The notes below the pieces were generated by a model, which did no database searches, was not told the DNA's origin, and saw nothing but the letters and a program-made list of their open reading frames with translations. This document shows positions 51,985 to 60,999 of a DNA stretch of 64,000 nt, piece by piece. Both the position numbers and the translations under genes were made by a program. Source of the stretch: F1-120-MAGs238 sp964484185 (GTDB taxonomy: Bacteria > Planctomycetota > Phycisphaerae > Phycisphaerales > UBA1924); NCBI GenBank assembly GCA_964484185.1, contig CAZAEQ010000011.1:1-64000 (forward strand), read 5' to 3'. The stretch's first letter is position 1, and the number at the start of each line of letters is the position of its first letter.

Positions 51985-52974
51985 ATGGAGCCGACCCCGA
52001 TCCAATATCGCGACTCAAGTAAAGGCCCACCGGAGGTGTATCCGGATGCGCCGCCGACGTTGCAGGCTGTTATCGCGAAGTGGGTTTTGCGCGCATCGGT
52101 CGCCGGGATCGTTTTATCAGTAGTTATTCACGCCATGTTTCTGGTGGCAGCGTACTTCATTCGATTTGGCGATGGACAGGCACCAGGGACTGGCAAAGGT
52201 GGGACAGAAGTTGGCCTGGCGGTGATGACCGAAGGCGAGTTTGCTGAGATTCAGGATGCAGCACCGGGAGTTGATACGCCGACTATTCCGGCCGAAGCTT
52301 CGGTGTCGGTGACCGATCTCGGTGGGCTCGATATTTCGGCTGAGACTGACACTGCCGGCGGAGCGGGCGAACTTGGTGGCATTGGAACCGTCTCTGGCGG
52401 CGGCGATGTTGGCGGCGAAGGTGGTGTTGGTCTTGGCGGTTCAGGCGGGAGCGGCGGCACCAGCTTCTTTGGGATTGAAGCGCGAGGGTCGCGGTTTGCC
52501 TACATCGTTGACGTATCGGGATCGATGGATGGCGGTCGCATTGTTGAACTGCGTGAACAGTTGACGAAAAGCGTGAATGCGCTGGCGGAAAATTTCAGCT
52601 TTATGGTTGCGGCGTTCTCGTCAGATGTGTCGCCTCTGGGCAATCGCCGGGCGTGGACCTTTGCTGATGACAAAGGAAAACGCTGGGCACGCGGCGAGAT
52701 TTTCAGATTGCAGCCAGCGGGTGGCACGAATCCGGGGACTGCGTTCAAGTTGGTATTTGATCTCAAGCCCCGGCCCGATGCGATCTACTTTCTGACTGAT
52801 GGTGAAATCCCCGAGAACGAAGGCGAAATGATCCTGCTTTTAAACAGGGAGTATCGCGTGCCGGTGCACTGCATCTGCTTTGAGTCTGCGGAGGGCGAGA
52901 ACCTCCTCAAACGGATCGCCCGCGAGTCCGGGGGCACGTACACGTTTGTTGCAGGACAGAAGGGTCGGCCGTGA
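51985..52974 (+). CDS. Membrane-anchored vWA-domain protein, first gene of a five-gene operon
   Basis: A 329-residue protein. A hydrophilic N-terminus (1-33) is followed by a membrane helix (about 34-59) with SVVIH (45-49), which resembles the SxxxH motif by which TonB-type energy transducers contact ExbB. A Gly-rich linker (about 110-155) leads to a von Willebrand A domain (about 160-325) with the metal motif DVSGSM (176-181), an FSSD and TDGE. GGAG precedes the ATG. It overlaps the next gene by four bases (GTGA). The vWA domain would face the periplasm and bind a protein partner; the function of the system is unknown. Confidence 0.88.
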   Translation: MEPTPIQYRDSSKGPPEVYPDAPPTLQAVIAKWVLRASVAGIVLSVVIHAMFLVAAYFIRFGDGQAPGTGKGGTEVGLAVMTEGEFAEIQDAAPGVDTPTIPAEASVSVTDLGGLDISAETDTAGGAGELGGIGTVSGGGDVGGEGGVGLGGSGGSGGTSFFGIEARGSRFAYIVDVSGSMDGGRIVELREQLTKSVNALAENFSFMVAAFSSDVSPLGNRRAWTFADDKGKRWARGEIFRLQPAGGTNPGTAFKLVFDLKPRPDAIYFLTDGEIPENEGEMILLLNREYRVPVHCICFESAEGENLLKRIARESGGTYTFVAGQKGRP

Positions 52975-54128
52975 GCGTACTGGTTGCGATGTTTGCCGCG
53001 GGAGTGATGGCGGGCGTCACGCTGAGAGAGCGAGAGATCAGTCCTCCCGGGCAGGTGATGAGTGTTTCGATCAATGGAGTCGTGATAAAAGACTCGACGC
53101 AGAGTTCGGAACTTTCGTGGGATCGAGTGGCGAGCGTTGATGGAGAGCTTGCGGAGAAGGCCGCGGAATATGCTGTTTTTTCAGAGCGGCTGTGGCGGGC
53201 GCGCAAGCGGATGGAACGCGGCGATCTGGTACTGGCGGAACCATCGCTTGAGTCGCTGGCGGGTGAGTTTCCTGCTGCCGCGGGACCAACAGGCTTGTTG
53301 CTGAACGCTGCGAGGGTCTCGTGCCGCTTGCTGCGAGGCGCGCAAGTTGGCGCGATAGAGCCGTACTCGAAGTTTGTCGGATGTTTTTCAGAAGACGAGC
53401 TGCGCGGTGCGAAATCGCGGCAGCTGCTTAAGGGTCTGGATTCGATGCCTGCGAAGGTGAAGCCTGCTGGAATATTGATTCCAGATTTTCCACCGATGTG
53501 GCTGGATGTGCCATCGCTGCGGCTGGTGATTGATTTCAAGGGATCAGCGGTTCAAACACAGTCACAAGCCTTGGTCCTGCAGTATGTCGTTGCCGCGCAG
53601 TTTGAGAGTGGCAGCCCGGTAGAAGTTGGCCAGGTCGATGCTGGCGAAGATGGCGACCTGGTGCATGACATTGTGGTGGCGCGAGCGGGGAATAAGGAAC
53701 AGCGTGCCAGCGCGCGGGAAGCTCTGCTTCGGCGGATCAAGCCGGGGATTGAGGAATGGCGGGAATCGTGGATTCGTGTCGGGATCGGTCGGTCGCTGAT
53801 ACGAGAGGACAGCAACGATGAGAAGCTGCAGGGAGTTGCGGAGATGTTGCACGCTCCGGCTCGCTTTTCTCACGCAACGCCATATATCGCGGGGCTCGCA
53901 CTCGCGGAATCTGCGGTGACGCTGAAATTGATCGCGGACCGCGGCGAGGCAGATCGTTTAGTGGCAGAACTGCGCGAGAAATATCCGCGGCATCCGGCGA
54001 TGGAATTCAAGCCGATTCGAGAATGGCAGATGAGTAAGTCGAGCAAGCCCGCAGTTGCACCGGCGACTGCTCCTCCCGCGCCGATCGCACCTGAACCGTC
54101 GACCATTTCGCCGGGAGGCGGGCCATGA
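52971..54128 (+). CDS. Exported protein of unknown function
   Basis: A 385-residue protein with a GTG start that overlaps the vWA stop (GTGA). A short hydrophobic start (VLVAMFAAGVMAG) could be a signal peptide. The mature part begins PPGQVMSVSINGVVI and continues with helical segments (ERLWRARKRMERGDLVLAEPSLESLAG) that suggest tetratricopeptide-like repeats. A Pro/Ala-rich tail ends the protein (SSKPAVAPATAPPAP). No known family recognised. It overlaps the next gene by four bases (ATGA). Confidence 0.8.
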   Translation: MSVLVAMFAAGVMAGVTLREREISPPGQVMSVSINGVVIKDSTQSSELSWDRVASVDGELAEKAAEYAVFSERLWRARKRMERGDLVLAEPSLESLAGEFPAAAGPTGLLLNAARVSCRLLRGAQVGAIEPYSKFVGCFSEDELRGAKSRQLLKGLDSMPAKVKPAGILIPDFPPMWLDVPSLRLVIDFKGSAVQTQSQALVLQYVVAAQFESGSPVEVGQVDAGEDGDLVHDIVVARAGNKEQRASAREALLRRIKPGIEEWRESWIRVGIGRSLIREDSNDEKLQGVAEMLHAPARFSHATPYIAGLALAESAVTLKLIADRGEADRLVAELREKYPRHPAMEFKPIREWQMSKSSKPAVAPATAPPAPIAPEPSTISPGGGP

Positions 54129-56776
54129 TGCTTGCGTTGCTGGCAGCATTGGCAATTGGATCAGCAGCTCCGGATGAGCCGGTCGAGCGGCTGAATCCCT
54201 ACGAAGCGTATTTATCAGAGCATCGGCTCGATAGCGTGATGGTGGCGCATTTGCGGAGCGAAATGGCAACTTCGCAAGGACCGGTGAAACTTCGCATTGC
54301 CGATCGGCTTGGGCGGCTCTATGTAAGGCAGCTTTCGGTAACAACTGACTCAACAGCGCGGCAGGCGATCGAAGCGCGGGCACATGAATTGCTGAAGGCA
54401 GTTCCCGATGCAGAGATGTGGGACCTGAAACTTGATCTTGCGAAAGCGACGTATCTGAAAGCTGAGGAGATAGCGGAGAGATTTCGCTTGAGACTGGCTT
54501 CTGAATCGGAACGTGTTGAAGCACAGCGGGTATTGGCGGCGGTCGACCCACTGTTTTCAACAATCGCCACGCGTACCAATACAAAGGTTGATCAACTCGA
54601 AAAGAAAGAGACTTCGCTTCGCGGGCAGGAGCTTGAGGATCTGAAGTCTGAACTTGTGGAAGTCAGACGGCTTCGATCTTTGGCACACTATTACGCGGGC
54701 TGGTCTGGGTATTACGCCGCAGAACTGTCGGGATCGAAGCAGACTGTCAATGATGCGATGGTTGATTTCGGGTATCTGCTGAATGCAGCGCCGGGGCGAG
54801 CGCCAAATGTAGAGCGCTTGGCAAGGCCGTTGCTCAAATACGAACATGTGGCGCGGGCGGCGCTTGGATGTGCTCTGGTGAGTTCGCTGAAGGGAAAGGA
54901 CACTGAAGCGATCCGCTGGGTAGAGATGCTCGAGTCGATTGATGATCTTCCACCGACGATTGCATCGCAGTTGAGCGACCGCAAACTGGTGATTTTGGCA
55001 CGTGCGGATCGATGGGCGGATGTTGATGTGTTGGTGCGGCGGCTGCGAACGAACAACAAGCCGCTGACCGTGCAGCAGGCGCGATTGGTGGCGGTCTTGA
55101 CGCTTGATCCACTGGGTGAAGCAGCACGTCCAGCGACTATGGACATTCGCGGCCGGCTGAGTCAAATTGCGCTTGGCGATCTGGTGGTGCAGGGCGAGGC
55201 AGGGCATGTGTTGGATCTGGTGCAGAAATTTGGAGCTGATCTGATCGGAGAAGATGGCTTCCTGGTGCGATATGTGCGAGCGCTGCAAGCGTTTGAGAAA
55301 GCGCGGGAAGCACATAAGGCTTCGGGTCCAGCGGAAGAGCCGACTACAGATTCTGCGGTGGTCAATCGATATCGGGAAGGAATCCGACTTCTGGATGCAG
55401 TGGCGACGAGCCCGGATGGAAGTAAGTTCGCAAAAGACTCGGCAGCAAGCGTGATGAAGTCTGGATTGTCCTCGTTTTACATTGGGGAGTTTGGCGCGGC
55501 GGCGGAGCGATTTGAAAAAGCAAGTTCGACATTACCGGGCGAAATTGAACAGCGTGAAGCGCTGTGGTTTGCGGTTGTCGCGCTGGATCGGGCCGTGGAT
55601 TCGGGAAACAAGACACTTTCTCCAGAGCGAGATCGACTCGCACTTAAATATCTTGAACGGTTTCCGCAGTCAGAGAACGCCGCGAAGCTGCTGCTGCGTC
55701 GCGCTGGTGTGTTGTCAGATGAGAAGGCGATTGCGATTCTGCTTTCAATAGACAAAGACACGCCGCTGTATATGGCAGCGCGGCGCGAAGCGGCGAGGTT
55801 GCTCTTTGCGAACTTTCGCAAGGCATTACCAACCGATCGCGAATTTGCGGCAGCGCGGTTTCTTGAGGTTGCTGACGAGACGCTCGATGGCGATCGATTG
55901 ACAGTGTTAGAGGGAAAGGTGCCGGGGGCCAAGGAGGCTGGCGAACGTTTGATACTGCGATTGAGGCAAATTGTGGATGTAGCGCTGGCGACAAAGACAC
56001 CGGATGTAAATCGTGCAGCGAGAGCCCTGGCGATGCTTGATGAAGTGCTCAAGAATCCGTTGGTTGACGGCTCGAAATTAAAGGAAGAAATTGCCTATCG
56101 AAAAGTGCAGTTTGCACTTGCCAAGGGAGATTTTGACCAGGCGATCAAAGAGCATGATGCGCTGCGGGCATCGACCGGGCAATTCGCAGTCGCCGCGGAA
56201 CGAGCGATTTTCAGAGGAGCAGTGGAGCGGTTCAGGTCAACACCAGAAGATGCGGAAATGGCCGCAGAGGTTGTCCAGTTTGGGCGGCGGGTATTGGCTC
56301 AGCCAGATCTCGCCAGGGCCGAGCCGACTGATGCGGTATATGGGAGTGTGAGCAGTGCGGTGGCGCACGCGGCGGAAATGCTGTGGAACACCAAGGCAGA
56401 AGTTTCGATGCGAGATCTGGCGATTTCGCTGGATGGAAAGATGCTCGCCGCGGGTGTGCAGACGCAGGAACTGCTCAAGAGGTATGCCGTGCTGGCAGAA
56501 TCCGCGGCAATGAAAGACGAGGCGCTGGATGCATGGCGCGCGCTGCTTGGGGCGTTGCCATCTGGTTCAGAAGGGTGGTTTGAAGCGCGGTACCACTCGC
56601 TGCGAATTCTGCTGATGAAAGATCAGGCGACGGGCATGCAGGTGATGGCGCAGCACGTTGCGTTGTATCCAGATTATGGGCCCGAACCGTGGGGACCAAA
56701 GATCAAAGAGCTTGCTGTAGTGAAAGCGACGCCCGTACCAAACGCCAAGCCACCAGGCAGTGGAGCCGTGAAATGA
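54125..56776 (+). CDS. Large exported helical-repeat protein of unknown function
   Basis: An 883-residue protein with a hydrophobic N-terminus (LALLAALAIGSAAP) that fits a signal peptide. The rest is almost all helix, with recurring AxxLL...A...Y spacing like tetratricopeptide repeats (for example RYREGIRLLDAVATSPDG, AERFEKASSTLPGEIEQREALWFAVVALD and EAIR). No catalytic motif. It probably serves as a periplasmic scaffold for the vWA operon; it overlaps both neighbours by four bases. Confidence 0.82.
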   Translation: MMLALLAALAIGSAAPDEPVERLNPYEAYLSEHRLDSVMVAHLRSEMATSQGPVKLRIADRLGRLYVRQLSVTTDSTARQAIEARAHELLKAVPDAEMWDLKLDLAKATYLKAEEIAERFRLRLASESERVEAQRVLAAVDPLFSTIATRTNTKVDQLEKKETSLRGQELEDLKSELVEVRRLRSLAHYYAGWSGYYAAELSGSKQTVNDAMVDFGYLLNAAPGRAPNVERLARPLLKYEHVARAALGCALVSSLKGKDTEAIRWVEMLESIDDLPPTIASQLSDRKLVILARADRWADVDVLVRRLRTNNKPLTVQQARLVAVLTLDPLGEAARPATMDIRGRLSQIALGDLVVQGEAGHVLDLVQKFGADLIGEDGFLVRYVRALQAFEKAREAHKASGPAEEPTTDSAVVNRYREGIRLLDAVATSPDGSKFAKDSAASVMKSGLSSFYIGEFGAAAERFEKASSTLPGEIEQREALWFAVVALDRAVDSGNKTLSPERDRLALKYLERFPQSENAAKLLLRRAGVLSDEKAIAILLSIDKDTPLYMAARREAARLLFANFRKALPTDREFAAARFLEVADETLDGDRLTVLEGKVPGAKEAGERLILRLRQIVDVALATKTPDVNRAARALAMLDEVLKNPLVDGSKLKEEIAYRKVQFALAKGDFDQAIKEHDALRASTGQFAVAAERAIFRGAVERFRSTPEDAEMAAEVVQFGRRVLAQPDLARAEPTDAVYGSVSSAVAHAAEMLWNTKAEVSMRDLAISLDGKMLAAGVQTQELLKRYAVLAESAAMKDEALDAWRALLGALPSGSEGWFEARYHSLRILLMKDQATGMQVMAQHVALYPDYGPEPWGPKIKELAVVKATPVPNAKPPGSGAVK

Positions 56777-59601
56777 GCGATGCACGACTCATGGCGAAGT
56801 TTCTAGGCGATGTGAACGCGGCGATGGGGCCGTTTGGGCTATTAGGTATTGAGCCATCAAGGTGTGATGAGGCGACGATCGTGGCTTCGCTTCAATCTCG
56901 ACTGGCACGGGTTGCCGCGCATCCCCAGAATCGGACGCCGGAGGCCGACCAGGTGAGGCTTGCGTTGCATGCGGCATCGGCGCAACTGATGGATCCAGCG
57001 ATGCGAAGGAAGGCGCTGGAGGCGATTGGAAGTTCTACGGTTGATTTTGATCCCCATGAGAGTTTTGATCCGCTCGATGAGCGAATGGACCCGTCGCCAA
57101 CGCGAGCGAATTCGTATGCCAGCAGGCCCGCTGCGCCGGTTCCAGCCGCCTCGAGTGACGTTGATCAGGCTCTGTTGAGAGACACGCGTGTGCTGTTGAG
57201 CGCGTTTGGCGGAATGACTCCGGAAGCACATCGCCGATTAAACATGTTGGCGCAGGCGAAAGGTGTTTCGCAGGAACAGATGCAGCGGGTGCTGGCGAGC
57301 CTGGGTCAGGAATTGGCCGCCGGTGGCCGGGCGACCTCAGAGACAGAATATCGGAATCCGCGCGACACGGGACAGTACGGCAAATCGTTGAACGAGCAGC
57401 CGCTTCAAGATCAGATTGATCCAGGCTATCTGGTGCTGGACAAAATGATCAAGTTCGCGATGGTTGCAGTGATTGCACTTGCACTTTTGATCACTGGTGT
57501 GTATTTCCTTGTTCGCAGCGGCCCAACCGTTTCACCGCCGCAGATTCCGCAAGCGACAGATGCGATCAAGAAAGAGACCAATGAAACCGCGTCGCTATTT
57601 ACGACCAAGCCGGTGATTGAGAAGAAGCCGGAGTCCGCTCCGACCGGAGATGTCGAAAACAGTAAGGTCGCGCTGGCGGAGCTAAAGAAGATTGCGGGAG
57701 TGAGCGGGAATGATGCCAAAGCCCTGATGGGCAAGCTTGATGAAGTAAGTCGGGCGTGGTATGAGTTCGCGCCTGATCAGGCGTCATCATTGCAGGATGC
57801 AGTGATTGAGGGGATGTATCGGTTGAGCCCGGCCGAAGCGACCGTAGTAATTGATGGGCTGGTGGCACGAGCTCAGTGGATGAAAGATGGCGCAGCGGTT
57901 CCGAGCGAATCCCAGGTTTCCGACGCAGTACTTGCATGCGGGCTTTTATCGCGGTTGTCGAAAGAAGAGAGTTTTCCGCCGGAAGTGCGGCGGGGAATCG
58001 AGAGTTCGTTGTCGCTGCTTTTTGAGCGCGGCACACGTCCGGAAGAGCGGACTTTTCAGGCTGGGGCGCAGTCTTGTCTGAACGTTGCATCAGATCGGTT
58101 AGCGAGTCGATGGACCGATTCGAAGCTGGAAAATAATCTGTCGCTCGCGTGGAAAAGATGGGCCAAAACTGCGATTGCAGCCGGTGGAAGCAGCCGCCAT
58201 CGCGTGGTATTGCTTGCTCTTGAGAATTTGCTGACAACTGCGCCAGATCCAACGCAGGTGCGAAGCGTCTTTGACGCAATCGGCGAATTGGGAGCGGCGC
58301 TTGATATCGCGGGCGATGCGGAAGTGCGGACGTGGATATTGCGATGGCTGGTCGCGCCAGCGATTGATGCCTCGCATCTTTTTGCGCTGACCTCGCGATT
58401 CGCGGATAATCCGCAGAAGAGCGCGGGCATCGATCACACGCTGGTGGTGCCGACCTCGGCGACGGAGCGGACCCGGATTGAGCTTAGAGAGCGATATGCC
58501 AAAGTGTGGGGGGTTGGTGATCTGGTCGAAAGTGATAAGGTTCGTTCGGCCTGGATTGAAGTTGCTGCCAAGCAGGTAGCAGTCGTACCAGGGACAACAG
58601 GAATCACTGAACGGCTGGATAGATTGCGCAACTGGGCAAAACTGAACGATGCGGCGTCGCTGTTGTGGTCTGGAAATCAGGCGGAAGCATCGAACGCGAT
58701 CGATTCGGTGATTGCAGTCGTCCCAACTGGGTCAGCCCCTTCTACTGGGACCACGTACGCGGTTGAATTTCCGAGCGATGATGGCATGTTCGCCGCGAAG
58801 TACTTTTCTCTTGCGCCAGTTGATCGAGTCAAACACATTCAGGAGTCGTTTAAAGGCGGCGAGATTGGCCCGCGCGATGCGGCGATTGTGGTGACAGAGT
58901 TTGTTCGCAGCGGAACGACCAATATTCGCAACGCGCTCAAAGAGGTCATACGGCGGCATTCTCGCGACCGGTTTTTGTTGAGGGCGATGCTCGACCTTTC
59001 GGCATCGTTTCCGCGCACCCGCGAAATGTCCGAGATCATTGAGGCTTTGGCGGGCTGCAAACTACCGGCCCCTGACGAGATCGTGTGGCGGATTGAGGCT
59101 CGGCGGGCCCTGGTAGAAGCGAATCTGGCGCAGATGGCGAGAAACAAGGAATACGCGACGCTTGACCTGGAAGCTGAGTCGCTTGCGAACGGGTACTGGC
59201 AGCGGCTGGGTGTGCAAAATACATCTGACTTGACGCCTGATCGGGTGGCAGCCAAGTTGACGGACCGTTGGAGTTCACAAGCGCGGGTTTTGATAGCGAC
59301 GGGTAGAGAACCTTGGACGATTGATCAGATTGAACGAAAGCTCGCATCTCGCCGCGCACAGGCACGCGGGATCGTGCAGAAATTTGCGGCGGAACAATTT
59401 GGATTGGCAGAATTGCTCGCGTACACGGTGTGCAACGAATCGCCGGGTCAAGCGATTGAATTGAAGAAAATGATCGATGCGGCCGAGGCCGAAGTTGCTG
59501 GACAGGGAAGCGTATTGGGACAGGTTGAGTTACTTGAGAAACTCCTGACGCGGCTCTGGCTGGTGAGGCTGAAAGAACAGGAAGGAGTGCCGCAGGGATG
59601 A
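56773..59601 (+). CDS. Large membrane protein with degenerate J-like domain
   Basis: About 942 residues; ATG at 56773 overlaps the upstream stop (ATGA), and the frame upstream to 56689 belongs to the other gene. The first 85 residues resemble a J domain (FGLLGIEPSRCDEATIVASL, then LMDPAMRRKAL) but the essential HPD is HPQ in AAHPQNR. A membrane helix follows (about 229-249, AVIALALLITGVYFLV). The remaining 690 residues are helical repeats that would lie outside the cytoplasm. No known full-length family recognised. It overlaps the last gene by four bases. Confidence 0.83.
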   Translation: MSDARLMAKFLGDVNAAMGPFGLLGIEPSRCDEATIVASLQSRLARVAAHPQNRTPEADQVRLALHAASAQLMDPAMRRKALEAIGSSTVDFDPHESFDPLDERMDPSPTRANSYASRPAAPVPAASSDVDQALLRDTRVLLSAFGGMTPEAHRRLNMLAQAKGVSQEQMQRVLASLGQELAAGGRATSETEYRNPRDTGQYGKSLNEQPLQDQIDPGYLVLDKMIKFAMVAVIALALLITGVYFLVRSGPTVSPPQIPQATDAIKKETNETASLFTTKPVIEKKPESAPTGDVENSKVALAELKKIAGVSGNDAKALMGKLDEVSRAWYEFAPDQASSLQDAVIEGMYRLSPAEATVVIDGLVARAQWMKDGAAVPSESQVSDAVLACGLLSRLSKEESFPPEVRRGIESSLSLLFERGTRPEERTFQAGAQSCLNVASDRLASRWTDSKLENNLSLAWKRWAKTAIAAGGSSRHRVVLLALENLLTTAPDPTQVRSVFDAIGELGAALDIAGDAEVRTWILRWLVAPAIDASHLFALTSRFADNPQKSAGIDHTLVVPTSATERTRIELRERYAKVWGVGDLVESDKVRSAWIEVAAKQVAVVPGTTGITERLDRLRNWAKLNDAASLLWSGNQAEASNAIDSVIAVVPTGSAPSTGTTYAVEFPSDDGMFAAKYFSLAPVDRVKHIQESFKGGEIGPRDAAIVVTEFVRSGTTNIRNALKEVIRRHSRDRFLLRAMLDLSASFPRTREMSEIIEALAGCKLPAPDEIVWRIEARRALVEANLAQMARNKEYATLDLEAESLANGYWQRLGVQNTSDLTPDRVAAKLTDRWSSQARVLIATGREPWTIDQIERKLASRRAQARGIVQKFAAEQFGLAELLAYTVCNESPGQAIELKKMIDAAEAEVAGQGSVLGQVELLEKLLTRLWLVRLKEQEGVPQG

Positions 59602-60533
59602 GTATTTTTGTGATGGCATTATCAGCGGCGATTGTGATGCAGGCGCCATCGGGAAAGTCGCCTGAGCCTCAGCCGGCGGCAAAGGGCGTGCCCGCTGAGA
59701 CGATTTTTGAGAAGGAACTTGGACGATTGACGCCCGGAGATGCGACGGCGTACTTTGAGCTTGGGGAACTGGTTGCGGCCGAAGCGGTTGACTATGCGGA
59801 TGTGATGCTGGCGAAGCGGTTGTTTGTGCTGGCGTACGAGTTTGATCGAACGGCGAAGGGGCAGAGTGGGATCGCAGCGAGTTCGTGTATAGCACTTGCG
59901 TCGTTGCAGCCACTTTCGAAGGATCGCGCGTGGTTATTGAGTATTGCAACCTTGATTGATCCAAGATACGCGGTGGGTTCAGATGCGCTGGCAGATGAGG
60001 CCGTGGTCGCACCGGCGATTGGATATCAGGCGGCGACGGTGCTGGGGATGGTGCGTGCCGGAGAGGGGTTTGCGGCGAGGAATTTGCTGGAGCAGCCCGA
60101 GGTGCTGCAGGTGCTGCGAAGGTACGAGAGGATGTTGTCGACCAACGGGATGCTTGGTGCGTTGAACAGGCTCAAGAGCGAGGCGGGTAAGTGGCCGTGT
60201 CAGACATGCGTTGGTGCAAGGTTTACAAAGAGTCCAGGGTCGACTGATGCGAGAAAGTGTCCGACCTGCGATGCGCTGCCAGGGTGGAAGTTGAACGAGG
60301 CAGAACTGGAGGCTCAGCTTTCACTTGAGTCGAAGTTGCTTTCAGGTATCCAATTGAGCTGGGCGGCACAAGTACTAAGCGATGATGATGCGCCGTTGCG
60401 GGATTCGGATCCGTCGAGTGTGGCAGCAGCATTGGCGATTGATGTGAAAAAGACTGTGTATCGCGCAGGCTCTTGGGTGAATCCGGTTCCCGATACGAGC
60501 AAGGTCAAGAGCGATACAGTTACGCCCAAGTAA
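59598..60533 (+). CDS. Exported protein with CxxC pairs, last gene of the vWA operon
   Basis: A 311-residue protein. A short hydrophobic N-terminus (IFVMALSAAIVMQA) may be a signal peptide. The mid-protein is helical (PGDATAYFELGELVAAEAVDYADVMLAKRLFVLAYE). CQTC and CPTC (about 198-225) form a possible zinc or disulfide site. Overlaps the J-like gene by four bases. Not recognised. Confidence 0.78.
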   Translation: MSIFVMALSAAIVMQAPSGKSPEPQPAAKGVPAETIFEKELGRLTPGDATAYFELGELVAAEAVDYADVMLAKRLFVLAYEFDRTAKGQSGIAASSCIALASLQPLSKDRAWLLSIATLIDPRYAVGSDALADEAVVAPAIGYQAATVLGMVRAGEGFAARNLLEQPEVLQVLRRYERMLSTNGMLGALNRLKSEAGKWPCQTCVGARFTKSPGSTDARKCPTCDALPGWKLNEAELEAQLSLESKLLSGIQLSWAAQVLSDDDAPLRDSDPSSVAAALAIDVKKTVYRAGSWVNPVPDTSKVKSDTVTPK

Positions 60534-60550
60534 GTTGAAAGGAACCCGCT

Positions 60551-60994
60551 TTGTCGAATATCACTCCCGGAACTCCTGCTCAGAATCCTGTCTCCACACC
60601 TGCTCCCGCACCGGCGATGCCAGTTGCCCCGGGCGCGGAGGTGAAGCCGCAGATCACGTTCGATGAATTTGCAAAGGTCGATCTGCGAGTTGCGCGAATT
60701 GTAAAAGCAGAGAATCACCCATCGGCGGACAAGCTCTTCAAGCTTCAGCTAGATGATGGTTCATCTGCGCCGCGCCAGATTTGTGCGGGCATTCGCGGTG
60801 CATATACGGCAGAGGAACTCGTGGGGCGGTTGATCATCGTGGTTGCCAATCTGGCGCCTCGCATGCTGCGTGGGGAAGAATCGCGTGGCATGTTGCTGGC
60901 GGCGAGCGATGTGCCAAAGGATGCAACTCAAGCTCGCAAGGTCATTTTGCTTGCGCCATCAGCTGATATCGCGCCGGGAAGCATTGTCGGCTGA
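60551..60994 (+). CDS. tRNA-binding-domain protein (MetRS C-terminal/CsaA-like)
   Basis: A 147-residue protein with a TTG start preceded by AAAGGA. A Pro/Ala-rich stretch of about 35 residues precedes the OB fold: FDEFAKVDLRVARIVKAENHPSADKLFKLQLDDG and GRLIIVVANLAPRMLRGEESRGMLLAASD are the signature of the tRNA-binding domain found at the C-terminus of methionyl-tRNA synthetase and free-standing in CsaA. It probably helps deliver tRNA or dimerise a synthetase. Seventeen bases separate it from the vWA operon and five from the convergent gene. Confidence 0.92.
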   Translation: MSNITPGTPAQNPVSTPAPAPAMPVAPGAEVKPQITFDEFAKVDLRVARIVKAENHPSADKLFKLQLDDGSSAPRQICAGIRGAYTAEELVGRLIIVVANLAPRMLRGEESRGMLLAASDVPKDATQARKVILLAPSADIAPGSIVG

Positions 60995-60999
60995 AAAAG

